From: Emydura subglobosa
Lineage: Eukaryota; Chordata; Testudines; Chelidae
Assembly: GCA_007922225.1 (NCBI GenBank)
Contig: ML679961.1
Coordinates: 7,175,702 to 7,239,701, forward strand
DNA length: 64,000 bases
Direction: 5' to 3'
Under the pieces are notes generated by a model. It saw only the letters and a list, made by a program, of their open reading frames with translations, made no database searches and was not told the DNA's origin. The position numbers and the translations under genes were made by a program. This document shows, one piece after another, positions 14,062-29,145 of the stretch; within the stretch, counting starts at the first letter, position 1; every line of letters starts with the position of its first letter.

Positions 14062-14849
14062 ATTGGGATTTTAGCTCCAGAGGGGGGATGATTAAGTTGG
14101 ATGGGTCAGGCAGAAAAGCAGAGGTCACGGGGAAGTCACCCGCTTAACGCGTGCGAGATGGGAGTGAGATGTAGACATCACGGCACAGGCAGGTTGTAAG
14201 GAGGGACAACTGGAAGTGTCATTCAATGGGTACGTCAGACATCTGTGCTACTGACGATCTCTCGCTAACACGTGAACTGCGGCTATTTCGGCACTGGGAG
14301 TGGGCACTGCCTGCTGAGAGTGAAGGGATGTTTGGCATTTGGGGCAATCCTGGTGCCAGGGGTGTCAGAGAGTCTCAGCAAATTCTGTCCAAACTGCACC
14401 CACAGGGACTGCATGGCTGAATTCCCTCACCAGCAGAACGACTCTTGTTATCCGACAGCCTGGCGGCAGACTAGATCTTCAGCTTCCGACCCCTCCTACA
14501 AGTGCGCAGCTCTGTGTCTCTCTGTCTCACAAAGTCCCAAGAGCCACAGGCTGACAACTGTGCTGCAGCTGGCACTTGGCCCCGGAGCATCCCAGCAAAG
14601 AGCTGTAAGATCGGAGGCCTTTTTCTTTGGCTATGCAGCAGCAGACACAGCAGGACGGCAGCAGCCAGGAGCTAAGAAGCAGAGTCGCATCCTCGCAGTC
14701 CATCTAAACTACATCAAAACAATGTAATATCGGGCTGTTAAGAAGGCGCTCCTGTCCGCATAGCGCCTGCCATCATCAGACAGAGAAACAGATCTCAGGA
14801 TGTTTACAGAAAACTTGGTCTGATGGCATTCTGTCTGGCAAGGAATCAC

Positions 14850-15520
14850 TTATCCACAGCTGTGATTGTGAATTCGATATTTCTTTAGGGTTTTGCCTTT
14901 ATGGTCCCTACTTCTCTATGGTTTATCTGTATGGTCTCTCTAGTTCTTTGATTGCTTCTGTCTGTTGCATAACTAATTTGGCAAGATTTAAATCAGCTAA
15001 GGAGGCAGGGTCTGATTGGTTAAAGAAGTGTTGCGTGATGGGCTAGGATTGGTGACAAATGCTGTTTTGTAGCACTTTAGTTTCAGATGTTGGGTTAAGG
15101 CATAGCTAAGTAGGATTCAAGTTTAACTCTATTAACTGGGGTCCAAAAGAGAAGTTCTTTGGAACTTAACTCCAGGACATGGCCCAGACCCCCACACCCT
15201 GCCAATCACACTGTACAGAAGCTGGAGCCCCAGACAACCAGATCCTGACTGGCCAGTTCATCTGCCTTATTGGGAGTGGTGAGTATTATGCTTAGCGTGT
15301 GGATTCTGTTTCGGTAACTGTTAATAAACAGAGGTTACGGATATTACTGTGTATGGCTCTTTCACTGGTAAAAGGTCCTGCGATCCGCAGAAGATTACGT
15401 CCTGAGCCCTAGGAGCTGGGTAAGGGGTGACCCGGAGCCCTACGAACTGCAAAAAGGTGAAGGTGCCTAAATTAACCAGCTCATGGAAGGGTAACGGTGG
15501 GCGCCCTAGAGCCTGTGGGT
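14850..15520 (+). mobile_element. LTR-like remnant, possibly an endogenous retrovirus LTR
   Basis: The segment has LTR-like order: an inverted CCAAT box ('tgattggtt') near 15014, an AATAAA at 15323-15328, then 'cactggtaaaaggtcctgcgatccg'. I associate the stretch around 'ttggaacttaactccaggacatg' and 'ctgttaataaacagagg' with a turtle LTR family. No gag, pol or env sequence is adjacent, so this would be a solitary LTR. Boundaries are approximate and the class is not determined. Confidence 0.4.
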
Positions 15521-16475
15521 AACACAGGGACTTGGCAGCCTTTTCTGTTGGGTCTTTCTGCTTCATGACTTCCCCGCTTCCCCAGATGTCCTCTCCTTTA
15601 CAGTCTCCAAAGAACAGGACAGGAAAGGACCAGCACCGGAATAAAGGCGAGGCGAATGGGAGAAGGGAGATAGAAATGGTGGGCCAAGGTAGAAGTCTGA
15701 ACACTGGAAGAGGAAACAGAACTAACGAGAATGGGAAAAGAGAAGCCATGGGGAAATGCTGACGCTCAGCTACACTGAGGGGGAATCCTTGGCTGCCCTG
15801 TTAATGTCCCCCTTGTAGTACGCAAGCAGCACAAAGAGACCAATCATGAGCCAGCTACCATATCTGGGAGACCTGAGACATGTGACTAGTGGCTGTGGCA
15901 GCCTCCCCAGGGATATCGTTATTTGTCTCGGCTGATTTCTCCAGTGCGCTTTACAGGCTTTTCTCGAGCGTCAGTGAGATGTCTTCCTTGCCCAACCGTC
16001 TGTCCTCGAACTAGGGCTACAATGGGACCGCTGCCCTACCCGTTCCCTTCCGTTCCTCAGTTCTGATCTGTTCCCCCCTTTGCCCAGTATCTCAGCTCGG
16101 GGGCGGGTCCCGCATCTGGGCCACCGAGCAGCTGGCACTGGTTAGTCACCGCCTGGCTCAGCAGCTTTGTCGTCTGAAGAATTGAAACGGTGCTTCCTCC
16201 CCTGGGTGGGCAATGCGCCCCTTGTCCCATTGCCACAGAGGGAACAGCTGAGCTGGCGGGGGGCTATGTGGAGGAGCACATTTGCCAGCCGTTAAGGCTG
16301 CATCGGCAGGAGCAGATTGGAAAGCAGCCCGTTTACGTCTACATCCCATGTGCCCGTGGAGGGTCTTTCTGCGTGGCAGGCTGAACACTAGGTAATGTGT
16401 TCCATCTGTCTAAGAGCTTGTCTGTTCAGGAGACTCTGCTGTACTCTCCCCGGGATAACACAACCCGAGTCCTGG

Positions 16476-16625
16476 AGCACTTTAAAGACTAACACATTTA
16501 ATTTCTGGAGGCATAAGCTTTCAGCTCACGAAAGCTTATGCCTGCAGAAATTAAACGTGTTAGTCTTTAAAGTGCTACAGACCCCTCGTTGTTTTTGCTG
16601 GATACTGACTAACACGGCTGCCCCT
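16476..16625 (+). repeat. 'cataagctttc' interspersed repeat with near-perfect palindrome
   Basis: The left arm 16476-16522 and right arm 16530-16576 are 47 nt each, pair with two mismatches and are separated by seven bases (AGCTCAC). The right arm continues into 'acagacccctcgttg' and 'gactaacacggct', the usual end of an abundant turtle repeat family. The left arm appears to be a second, inverted partial copy. Confidence 0.75.
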
Positions 16626-17943
16626 CTGGAACTTCTCCCAGGGATGAAGCACACTCATTATCACATGCCTCATTCCTTCCACGCCCTTTCTCAGCCTGTC
16701 CAGCGAGCACGCCCGTCTCGCCCTCTCCCAACGTGCTACCTGTGGGCCCAGCATCTGCAGCCATTTCCTTCCGTTATTACTTAGCGCAAGAAGGAAAGGG
16801 AAGAGGCCCAATCATCACACATCCAATGGCAGAGCTCCAGAACACGGTCGTTCAGGGCCCCGTCTTGCCAGGATTGAACACGGCTGCAAAGAGAGAAGAA
16901 TAAGGCCCTGCCCCTCCAGACCGAGCATGTAATGGGGGGAGTGCAGCAGATGTGCATCCGTGGCTCGTCCCTTAAGCTAACAGTCAGGTAGGGGCAGAGC
17001 TTTGCCCCCCGCCTGCCCACATGCCAGCCAGCTGAGCTGGATCACGCCGCATGCTTGTAAAGGCTGAAGCAATTTACTCCTGCCCAGCACAACAGCAGGG
17101 ATTGTAGCTCTGGGGCACAGGGCAGCACCCACTGCTCAGGGAATACGGCATCCCTGGCCCATGTCTGGAAGTGGGATTTGTTGTGGAGTTGCCCAGGTAG
17201 GTGATTCTGGTGAATTACGAGTGTTCTTAATGCGAAGGGAAAGGGAAAGACAGATAAGCCAGCAGCAGACTTGCTTTTGCTAATTAAAAATAAACCCTTA
17301 GGTTAAATTATTAAAACAAGGGAGGAAGGAGACCTCCTAACATTGACGCGATTTGTGTGTAAGCCGCTGCTTTAAAACAATGGTCGCGTTAGCCAATGGT
17401 GAATTATAGGTGTGCTTTTGACAGCCCTGCCGGATGCGTCCATCACGATTAATGTTATTACATTAAATACCAAATGAATTAATAACGATGAGGGCCATTG
17501 TTCAAAATAGAGAGGGATCATGTGATTACGAGCTTTTTGTGCCTATCTGTCCAGGTGTTTGACACGTGTCAACTAATTGCACCTAAGAACATCCAATGGA
17601 GACAGCAGGAAATACACAGGGCCAGATCCTACACAGGGCCAGGTGACCTTGGCGTCAACGTAGCTACACCAATGCACACCAGCGGAGGAGCTGTTCGTAA
17701 AACAGACCATAGGGGGAAGCCTGGCCCCACCTGATCACAGTTTGCTGTGTCACAGCTAATCAGCCTCTTCTTTCAAAGCCCAAGGACGTCACAAGTCAGA
17801 AATTGCTCACAGGTTGTGACGGATCTATGCGCTCTGTGCATTAATGAGACTTGGCAGGGGTAGACCACAGGGTAACCAGTTGTCCATGCAAAGAGAATAT
17901 AATAAGGGGGAAATTAAAATTAAGCTGAAGGGCTTAAAAAACA

Positions 17944-17960
17944 AACCAACCAACCAACCA
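17944..17960 (+). repeat. CCAA microsatellite
   Basis: About four units of CCAA between A-rich flanks. Confidence 0.8.
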
Positions 17961-18917
17961 AAAAGCCAAGCGTTCTAGGTGTTGTGGTTCTTTGCTATAA
18001 TGCAGCATGCAGAACGTTTCTGGCATGTTTGAGAAGATAACGTTCTCGGGCTCAGGCGAATCTGCATTCTTGTTTGAAGGCTGCGCTTTCAGTCAAGATA
18101 TTCCTACTCGAGACAGACAGCCTGTTATCTAGGCAATAGAAAACACTGCTCAGTAATGTGTGAGAGTTGTGGGCATGTGTGTAGGGAGGCAGGAATTTCT
18201 TGATACTGCTTCAAAACCTGCTCCACTAACACCCATGAGAATTCCCATTGAAGCCACAGGGACAGCACGCATAAATCAGTCAAGCAGGATTTGGCGAAGG
18301 GTGTGAAAAAGGTCTTCTTTGAGATCTGCACAACTGGGGAGCAGGCTCCCTTGGCATCACGGGTTCGGAACGGTTTCTAAAGCACCGCCAGGTACAGCTG
18401 TGCTCTCCATGACTCTCATTTAGCACACTGCACCCCGGGGGAGCCAGCGATGCAGGGACAAAAGGATGTTCTCACGGTTAAGACAAAAATGAGCCAGGAG
18501 GCAAAAGAAAGAGAAAACAAAGGCTGGTTCTGATTTCCTGTGGGACCTCCCACAAGTCATTCAGTTCCTCGGTGCCGTGGATTAACAACACTGATCTCCA
18601 GGGGTGTTGTGCGATGAAGGCAATTACTGCTTGTGAAACGCACTGGGCTTCTCGGGGGGAATCTACTATGTAAGATCCCAGTGCTGAGCGCCTCCTGCCA
18701 AGTATGGCCAGCGCCTCCATTGTAAACGCAGCCAGAGAGAGAGGAGGGTCTCCGCACCTCACAGAACTGGGCCCATCGTGCAGAATCCGATTAGCGCTTA
18801 TTATTCCTTTTGCATTACACGTGCAAACCCAGCACCTATCTAAACACTTCCTGGGGTAAAAGATGTTGTCGTTTCTGTTTGTAGCATGGTGCATGTGCAG
18901 ACATGCACACATGTAGC

Positions 18918-19128
18918 CAGAGACAGTCCTTGCCCCCAGAAACTTATACTCTGATCAGACACAAAGGGTGGCAGAAGGGAAGGATTATTACCCCTATTTC
19001 ACAGCTGGGAAACTGAGGCACAAAGCAATGGAGTGGCTGAACCAAAGTCCCAGAGGGAGTCTTTGGCAGAGCTGAGTATTGAATCTGGAGCTCCATCTCA
19101 GTATAGCTGCTTAACCACTGGACCTTGT
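18918..19128 (-). mobile_element. MIR-like CORE-SINE, antisense
   Basis: 'cagctgggaaactgaggcac', 'cagagctgagtattgaatct' and 'gcttaaccactgg' match the reverse complement of the MIR body, and 'cagtccttgcccccagaaac' matches its 3' flank. It lies about 210 bp upstream (in plus coordinates) of TRIM9 exon 5. Confidence 0.7.
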
Positions 19129-19261
19129 ATGAGGTTTAATCCCACCTTCTTAATTTTTATTTGTAAGGAGACAAATATTTAAAAAAACAAAGTTCCCCGT
19201 AGTTCCCAAAATTCTCCCCAATTTGTTGCATCCTGTCCTGACATACGGTGGTTTTTCATTA

Positions 19262-21332
<2,071 letters not shown>

Positions 21333-21769
21333 TTAAATAATTGGACTCCAGAGCCCTGAATCAATGAAGAGCTCACAACTGGAATTAGATTCATTATTCA
21401 GAGTAGTGGGTTAGAGCCTGGGTGTGTCTCTGTTCTCTACACAGCATTAATAACTGTTCCCTAACTATATACAACACACACGGTCTTGCTACGTATTCAC
21501 AATGCTGCTCTGTGGGGGCTTCTGCAGCAGAGGACAGGGAGACCCACCAGAGGGTTTCTAACGTATTCTAAAAGGGGGCTGCCTAATGCCTATAATCCTC
21601 AACTCAGGCTGACCAGCAGAGTGACTCGGTCTCCAAGGAAGACGTGCCGCTTTATCAGCTGCGGATCAGGCCCTATACTCTTAAACAAAGCAAAGAGAAA
21701 CTTCAGCATGATCAGATATGATTATTAACCGTAATACACATCTAGTCCTTATCTCACACATTTCATCAG

Positions 21770-21922
21770 TAGATCTTGAAGGGCTTTTCAAAAGAGGTTA
21801 GTAGCATTATCCCCATTTTACAGATGGGGAAACTGAGGCACAGACCGGTGATGTGACTGCAGAGCAAAGACAGGAATCGAACTCCATTCTCCTGAGTCCC
21901 AGTCCAGTGCCCCATTTACTTA
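21770..21922 (-). mobile_element. MIR-like CORE-SINE, antisense
   Basis: 'ccattttacagatggggaaa', 'ctgaggcacag' and 'gaatcgaactcc' give the reverse complement of a MIR body. It is diverged but the order is intact. Confidence 0.7.
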
Positions 21923-23891
21923 CAAGGCTGCACTGCCTCCTTCCCATGGGAAGACTTCTTCCCAAATGCCAGCGGTCTCACTAAGAACCGGCTCCTCAGA
22001 CGCCTCCTTCCTCTATTCCAGGGGCGAAATCTTTCTCCATGAACTCTTTCCACCTCTGCCAGCTCAGCTCCCCGCCTGCTTTGAGGTCTGCAGGTGGAAA
22101 GTGCTAGGTAAGGACTAGGCGGCATTGCTGGTAGTAGCTGATAATGCTGCAGTTTATATTTTTTGATCAATGTCTAACCGTGCGTTCAGGCCGGCAAGGG
22201 GCTCTCACCCTTCACGGGAGTCAGCGGGACAGGGCACGTCAGAGCAGACCTACATCTGCAGGATGCACCCGCTGGTGTCACTGAGTAATGGGACCCATGA
22301 AAACACGCACAGATCTAGAGGACAGGTCAAAGTGAATTTACTTAGTGCACCTATAAATGACCAACAAGAATCCGTCTGCAGGAAGGCCTAGCAGGCCACG
22401 TGTACAGTCACTACCTCTCTCGACCGTCACTGTAAAATCACCGATTCTTTATGTAACCTACACTTCGGCTCTCCAGAACGTGTTCTAAATGCAGATGCAT
22501 CAGTTTGCTTGCAGGGGATTCCTAGAAATGAGAGTGCTGCATGACACTAACGGCAGAGTACAAATGGGTGCATTGACCCTGATGTGCCCAGAAAAACAGC
22601 AGCAATTTACACCAGTTGTCTCTACAGGCAGGAATCGTACAACATCACCATGCCAAGTCCTAGTCGCTAGCACGTTACCATGTACACCTTGGACCCTTCC
22701 CTGCATTCTATGGTCCTTTTCCACCGATTCAGACAACTGAGAATGAGTCAAGCTTTCTCAGCTCTGGGTTGCTCTTGGCTCTCCTCATAGTGAGTTCTGG
22801 AAGATGGTTTTAGTGACTTGACCTCGCACATCTACATAATGATAGGTCAGGGCACTGTTTTGATATAATGTAATATATTAAATTGTCCAGCACTTACTAC
22901 CGCCTGGCACTTCTGGGCCACATTCTCCCCTCTGACCTTTACTGCCCATCTCTTCTCCTCAGTGATGGATTCTTGCTGAATATTCTGCACTTTTTCAGTG
23001 AATAGCACTTCACCTGACGTCAATGGAATTTTTGTGCACAGAATATGCAATAGAGATTTTCACTAAGGATAATTGATCTCTAGCATGGATCAGCAAGGGT
23101 AAATTTTAACCTTTGGCTGAATGCACCAATGGCAGGCATGAGACATTTTAAAAAAGAGCCCAAAGCTCTGTAAAGTTCCTCTTAAGGACTCAATCAAACT
23201 AACCGATTCAGTAGATCGTATTTATTTAGTGTATCATACGGACAATAAAGCACAAATGTTCCATCAGCATATGCAGCAGTAAACTATTTGAAAAGACTGC
23301 AGGAAATAGGATTGGAGAATTCCTGAGGTCACAGCTTTGCATTCATCACTATAGTTGTTAACCACTGTATCTATGTACCTGTGATTTATTAGCCAGGTAT
23401 TTGAATAGACAGCGTTGTTCAAATAGCCATCTTTGGCAAGGGACCTTCATCTGATGACAAGTGAAATGTATCGCCAAGAGTCCTCATTGCTCAGACACCA
23501 TAAGGTGAAATGAAGCAGACTCTAATCTTCTGCACCGAATGTGACTGGCTGCTAAGGGGTGCAATGACTCTTTCAGGGTAATCAGTGAGATCTTGTGTTT
23601 CCCAGGTATAATTTAATCACCTATACATAATTACCTACCCCACTGAAAAATGTCCAGAGATCCATGTAACACAGGCTGATATGCCCACTTATGCAGCAGT
23701 GCATTAGTTAAAGGATTGCCAACAACAACTTTTCTATGTAGCTCATGATTTGTACTGACGCTCCATTGTTTGCAAATACCCTTTTACTGCTTTTATCCCT
23801 ATTTCTAGGAAAATATTCTATTTTATTTGACTGTTTGTGAAATTGAAGCCGGAATAATCCCCTTTGGTTTAACTCTCTGGGTCTAAGTTTG

Positions 23892-23966
23892 CTTTCACTT
23901 ATACTGGTGCAAATTCCATTGAAGTCAGGAGTTGCACCAATTTACTGAGAAGAGAATCAGGTCTAG
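23892..23966. repeat. short inverted repeat of the 'tggtgcaaattcc' family
   Basis: The left part CTGGTGCAAATTCCATTGA and the right part AGTTGCACCAATTTACTGAG are inverted relatives. This is a frequent turtle interspersed element with a fold-back structure. Confidence 0.55.
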
Positions 23967-24169
23967 TCTGTCCATGAACCAGTAACCCTAACGACATCAA
24001 CACAAGAGCATCCACAGCTCTGGAACCTGTGTTAACTAGTGTCCGGTTGCAGTACAATCAGCAGGGGAGCTCACACATTGCTTTTTGGTGTGTTCTGCCA
24101 TACCAAAGCGGGGAGGCTAGTTCAGTGCTAATTTCTGACACCAAAGTGAGCTGAAATGATTGTACTGAG

Positions 24170-24405
24170 AGGGAGAAGCAGGGCCTAGTGGCTAGGCCTG
24201 TAGACTGGAGCCCTGGGTTCTACTGGCTCTGCCACTGACCAGCTGTGTGACCATGCTCAAATCACGCTCCTGCTCTGTGCCTCAGTTTCCCTCCTAAATG
24301 TATTGAGATTGTAAGCTCTTTGGGGCAGGGACTGTCTCTCACTATATGTTTGCACGGTGCCTAGCATAGGTCCTCCTGGCACTACTGCAATACAAATGAT
24401 GATAA
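24170..24405 (+). mobile_element. MIR-like CORE-SINE, sense
   Basis: 'gcagggcctagtggctagg', 'ccactgaccagctgtgtgac', 'ctctgtgcctcagtttccc' and 'gtaagctctttggggcaggg' occur in MIR order, followed by the 3' block 'gcacggtgcctagcatagg'. This is the longest MIR-like copy here. Confidence 0.75.
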
Positions 24406-25321
24406 TATATTGCCTACACTGACAAAATACCCTGTTTTCTAATACCAGCCAGCCTCTCACAAGCCTTTTGTTCCTTCTGCCTGCAATTTCTCAAGAAGAT
24501 CCTCTGTACCCATGCTTGTGAACCGGGGTTTGGCTCTTGTTGTCAAAGAGCTGGCGCTCCACTGAGTGTGTTGCTACTGGCTCAGATGCTGCTCTTTCCA
24601 CAGCACGTTGCAGCGAGCGAAGGTCACTGCTTCCATTGATTTTGGTCGCTTGATATATTTTGACATGTTAAATTAACCGGTTTTAACGACAACCTAGGAT
24701 CCGCACGCACAGCAGCTGTTTGCGGCACTATGTGTGGCTCTAAACTGAGGGGCTAAATTCTGCTCCCAGTAAATGCTACCTTTCAGGGCAACCGTCCATA
24801 AACAGATTCCCGGCTAGCAAGGCGTCAGGATGGTTTCCCTAGTCGCTGCAGACACAGCCTGCCCGTGCTCTGCAGCCCAGCTTTGTAAACCATTTCATGG
24901 CATAGCTAGGGCTAGTTTACAGTGGCCAAGGGAATTGTGCTCCTTCCTTGCCTGCGTTTTCAAGGGGAAATGGAAATAGGACTGGGCCCCGAGAGCTTCA
25001 TCACCTGAATAAGCTGAGAGCAATTTGCCCAACCGACCAAGACAAATCTAATCCCCGTCTATGCCTTTCATTAACAAGGCTCCTCTGGGACTTGGCAACT
25101 CACGCCGAAAGCTATTTCTGCTGCTCTCACCATCGTCTCGAATGCTGCTGCTGTTAGCAACTGAGCCCGCACACTAGATCCCGGGTCCTCAGCCTGGGAG
25201 GTTGCAATCAAGTCAAGGCTAGGGTTTGCCTACCTTCCCGGCACGCGATGCCTCATGACAATGGGAGAGGAAGTCCTGACGTTTTCTTCTGCTGTAACCA
25301 AGGGTCAGGACACGTGAGGAC

Positions 25322-25445
25322 GGAGGGTCCCAGAGCTTGGCCTACAGCTGAACCCAAACGTCTACACTGCAGATTTGTAACCCTGCAGCCCGAGCCCTGC
25401 GAGCGTGAGTCAGCTGACTCGAGCCGGCCGTGGCCGTGTCTTTCG
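25322..25445. mobile_element. partial copy of the 'gtctacac' TIR element
   Basis: GAGGGTCCCAGAGC, AACGTCTACACTGCAG, CAGCCCGAGCCCTGCGAGC and GAGTCAGCTGACTCGAGC follow the same order as the second half of the family complete at 12200-12448. The left half is missing. Confidence 0.6.
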
Positions 25446-27389
25446 TCAGTGCAGCCCCCATGGCTTTCTCAGATTCTCTACTTGTTGGCAGCCATTCAGA
25501 TGACCTGATTTGGGCCATACGGCTGCGCTGCAGGCAGAGCAGGCACTGCCCAGTCATGGAACCTGCTCCGGTTCCTCAAGCAGGCGTTGACCACAAACAC
25601 CAGTGCAAGATAAACTCCACCTGAAGAGAGCGGGTGTTTCTCCATCTGTTGGGCCACTGATGGACTGTGTAAATGGTGCGTCAAATGCGCAGAAAAGCAG
25701 CAGCGTCCCCTTCGTCCCATCCTGCTGTGAAAACACTCTCCTGGGAAATGCGCATGCTGCAAGGGAGGCAACAAACACGGGATTGGCAAAACGATCTTTA
25801 TCTCCTTATCTTTGCAGCTTAAATCTGGGTTCAGTTCTCGCCCGATAATGATTCCATGTGCCTCTTCCTACAAAGTCCGCGCTTTCAAAATGCTATCAGT
25901 GGAGTCACCATCTGCTATACCTGGCAACGCATGGAAATCTCTGACAGTTTTATTTTGGCGAAGTGTTAAATTAAGAAAATGGTTTCAAGGGGAAACTAAG
26001 GTCAATGGCAAGTCAGTCTAACCCCCGGGCCTACTGCAGATCAGATGCACAATGCTGGTTCTCATTAGGCCGTCACTATTTGTGCATTGTCTGTATAACT
26101 CGCTGTGAAGTATGGAACTCCGAAGTGTATGTGCAATAGACAATGTGAGTGCATGTACGGGTTGCACTGCAGAACTCAAGCATTGGAGATGTGAGGCTGA
26201 AACACTAGACTGAACATGGGAATTTTAAGCCTACAATATTATGCAAAGTCAAAACATTTACGATTGTCATCAGCAATGTGATTAGCGGGGCCTGGACCAA
26301 GCCCAACACGTTTATGAGGCACGATTAATGAATTTCCCACGGATGCCCAGAGTGGAGCGTTCAGCTGTGAGCACGATTGTCCTGTAATTCGGGCCCAGTG
26401 CCCAGGTGGACTCAGGAAGTGACGTGTGGTACCTCGTAACTGCAGCAACCGACTCTGAAGAGAAAGGGGTGCTTGGGCTGCCTCTGTCTCTGCTTGGAAA
26501 TATGCAGCGAAGGCAGAGGATTGTGTAGCCTGGACACAGCCTGCTCAGAAGAGAGAGACATGCAGACAAGCCACGGCTGGGGAGCTGAAAGGGTAGAGCG
26601 GCTGTCCTGGCTGGACCACTGAGAGGAGACATGGGGCGGTTATGGGGCTAATTGGGAGTGGCTAATCAGGCCCTCAGGTTTCACTAGGTCCTTTCTCAGG
26701 CTGGCTCCCATTGACTTGTGTGGGGTGTTGCCCGAGTGTCCCCCACTGCTCAGTGTGTGTTGTGTCCCCCCCATGGCCTGCTCCATGGAGGACAAGAGGC
26801 TGACATGGCTCCTGAGCCTGCCTTGTTAGCTCGAGCCGTAGAGGCTCAATTTTCCAGCTCTGGAAGGCCCCACATAAATCGCTGGCATCCAAGCCCTAAA
26901 GGGACTGAAGATTTGCCGGCTTCCTGGAGCTGGGAGGACTGTTGCCATCACAGCAGGCCTTTGGGTGGGGAACCCAGCGACGCAGCCAAAGCACCGGCTC
27001 CGTCAGTATCCGAGATGGCAGCTCTGTAATGCCATGTAGCATTGCTCTGTAGTTTTCCCTGTGTGCCCAGCGGGACAGGCAAAGATTTCCTGCAGGGAAT
27101 CTCTCCTCAGCTTGGTCACTGGCCGCAGGGTTGGGAATACAGAAGCAGAGCCATCAAGTCTGCCTGAGGAAAGAGAGTGTCCACGGACAGTCCAGGAGCT
27201 GTATTAACCCTTCAGTGGGAAGCCTGGGCACTGCATTAGGCACCCCATCATCTTTGCTTTCAGACTCGCCCTCCCTGCGTCCAGCCAACAAGGCGGATTT
27301 AATGTCGTCAGCACAAGGCTCCCCTCCAGCAGGGAAGCAGGATGATGAGCTGCTGAATTTCCACTAGCCACTCCTGGCTAAGAGCAGGC

Positions 27390-28010
27390 TAGCGCCGGGG
27401 CGGACGTCCACGCTGCAGGAAGCCGTCGTCCCTGACCGGAGGAGCCGGGTGGCCGGCGCTTGGAGAAGCGCGTGGCTCGGTCTCTGCTTGACATGCTAGT
27501 CAGCCCGGTGACGTTAGCAGTTCATCGGTTTCTGGATCAAGATCTTGAACTGGATCAAGCTGCTCCGGGGTGCTAACCCCTTCCCGCTGGGACCCTCGGC
27601 AGGACAGTGGGCCCGGACTGGCAGGAAGCCGGGCCATAGCACAGCCAATCTCCAGGCAACCTAACGAGCGGAGCCGGCCTGGGATACCCCGCCCATTTGG
27701 CGGGGAGCATCAACGGGTCGGCTTTTGACCCCAGCATCAGACGCGGCACTTCGGCGGCTGTGCGAAGCCTTTGCCAATAAGCCTGACTTGGCCCGAGCCC
27801 TGCTTCAAGCCTAGCCTCCCGCCCCGTGACCCGGTTCCGATTCCTGACCTCAGACGCCTGTTCTAACCAGCAGGCATGGCTCCCGCTCTGACCACTGGGC
27901 CTGACTCCTGCTCCAAGCCCTCAGCACGGCTGCCCACGCCCTGGCCGCGGGACCCAGACCGTGCCGTAACAGACAAAGGCAGGAGGGAGAACCGTGTCGT
28001 AACTGTGCCA
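27390..28010 (+). repeat. GC-rich degenerate repeat segment
   Basis: The stretch is pyrimidine-patterned, with blocks such as 'ctgaccactgggcctgactc' and 'ctgctccaagccctcag' that I have seen in turtle repeats. It contains CpGs and TTCC/GACC periodicity but no long open frame and no named domain. It could also be read as a CpG-containing regulatory stretch. Confidence 0.35.
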
Positions 28011-29054
28011 TCCTCCAACTAAGGCTGTGAGTGTTGCAGGGGAAGGGGCTGTCTTTTGACTTCCGGGTGCAGAACGAGGCCCCGATCCTGACGGAAGCTG
28101 CAGGCGCTGCTGTGAACCGAACAGTCGCTACCGCTCAGGACACTCAACCCGCTGCGCCGCGTGTCAGGAGCAGCCCCCGCTCGTTCAAAATCCCCAGCCC
28201 CGTAGGACAGAAGAACCCACCCTGCGGTCGCGACTGGTCCAAGCAGCGGGGCGCCGAATCCCCGTCTGTTTTCCCGTGCGTATTCCCAAGGAAATCCCTC
28301 GTTCCGATGCCGATTTCAGCTGGTATTTATGACGGACAGAAAGCCGCCCCTACGCTCAGCGCTGGACTGCGCTGCTGATGGGCACCGCGGCAACGGCATG
28401 TAAGACTGGGAGGTCTTTGGCTGGGGTAGGGCCGTTCAGAGCACCAGCTGCCTCCTGTGCAGATGTGCAAAGCCCACGCTCGCCTCTGGGGTGCAGCTTT
28501 CTAGGGCCACCGGGTCAACTCTGGCCCTGTGCCTCCTGGGTGGGCTGGCCTGGGCCCAGGGCGCGTCTGACTCCTCAGCACAACAATGCAGGACTTATTT
28601 CCTGGGCTTCCCTGGAGGGGTGTCCAGCTAATGTGCCTTCCCAGCCCCCAGGGTCAGGGCCCCCTGGGCATATGGTGCAAGTAGCAGCTGGCGCTAGGCA
28701 GGGTTCGCTCCTTTCCTGCAGAGAGCAGCAGTAAGCAACACCTCAGGCCCAGGGCAGAGTCCCACGTCATCAGGCTTTCGGTGCATGAGGCAAAATCCAC
28801 CCTCCCTCCTGCGCCGCTACTCCAGTCTCGGGGCTGGGAGAGCAGCTGCTGTCCCTCCAAGCCTTTGAACAGGGAATCAGGACCCTGGATCTCTGTTAGG
28901 CTGACTCCTATGACCTCTCCCCGAAATAACCACCACACCCTACGCTGGGCCCAGAGACCTCACCAGAAGCCCCCATGATAGGCCCCAGCCCCCTGCATCG
29001 GGGTGGATTTCATCCACAGTAAGCGCCAGGGCCATCCCATCTGCTGATGTCACG

Positions 29055-29145
29055 CCACACCCCTGGGCGGGTGCTCAGGAGCAGGGATTGAACCTGGGAC
29101 CTTCAGCTCTACGAAACATAAGCCACACCGACCTCAGCTGAAAGA
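29055..29145 (-). mobile_element. tRNA-type SINE fragment, antisense
   Basis: 'caggagcagggattgaacc' followed by 'tgggaccttcagctctacg' is the antisense of a pol III B-box region (GGTTCAATCCC). Confidence 0.5.
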
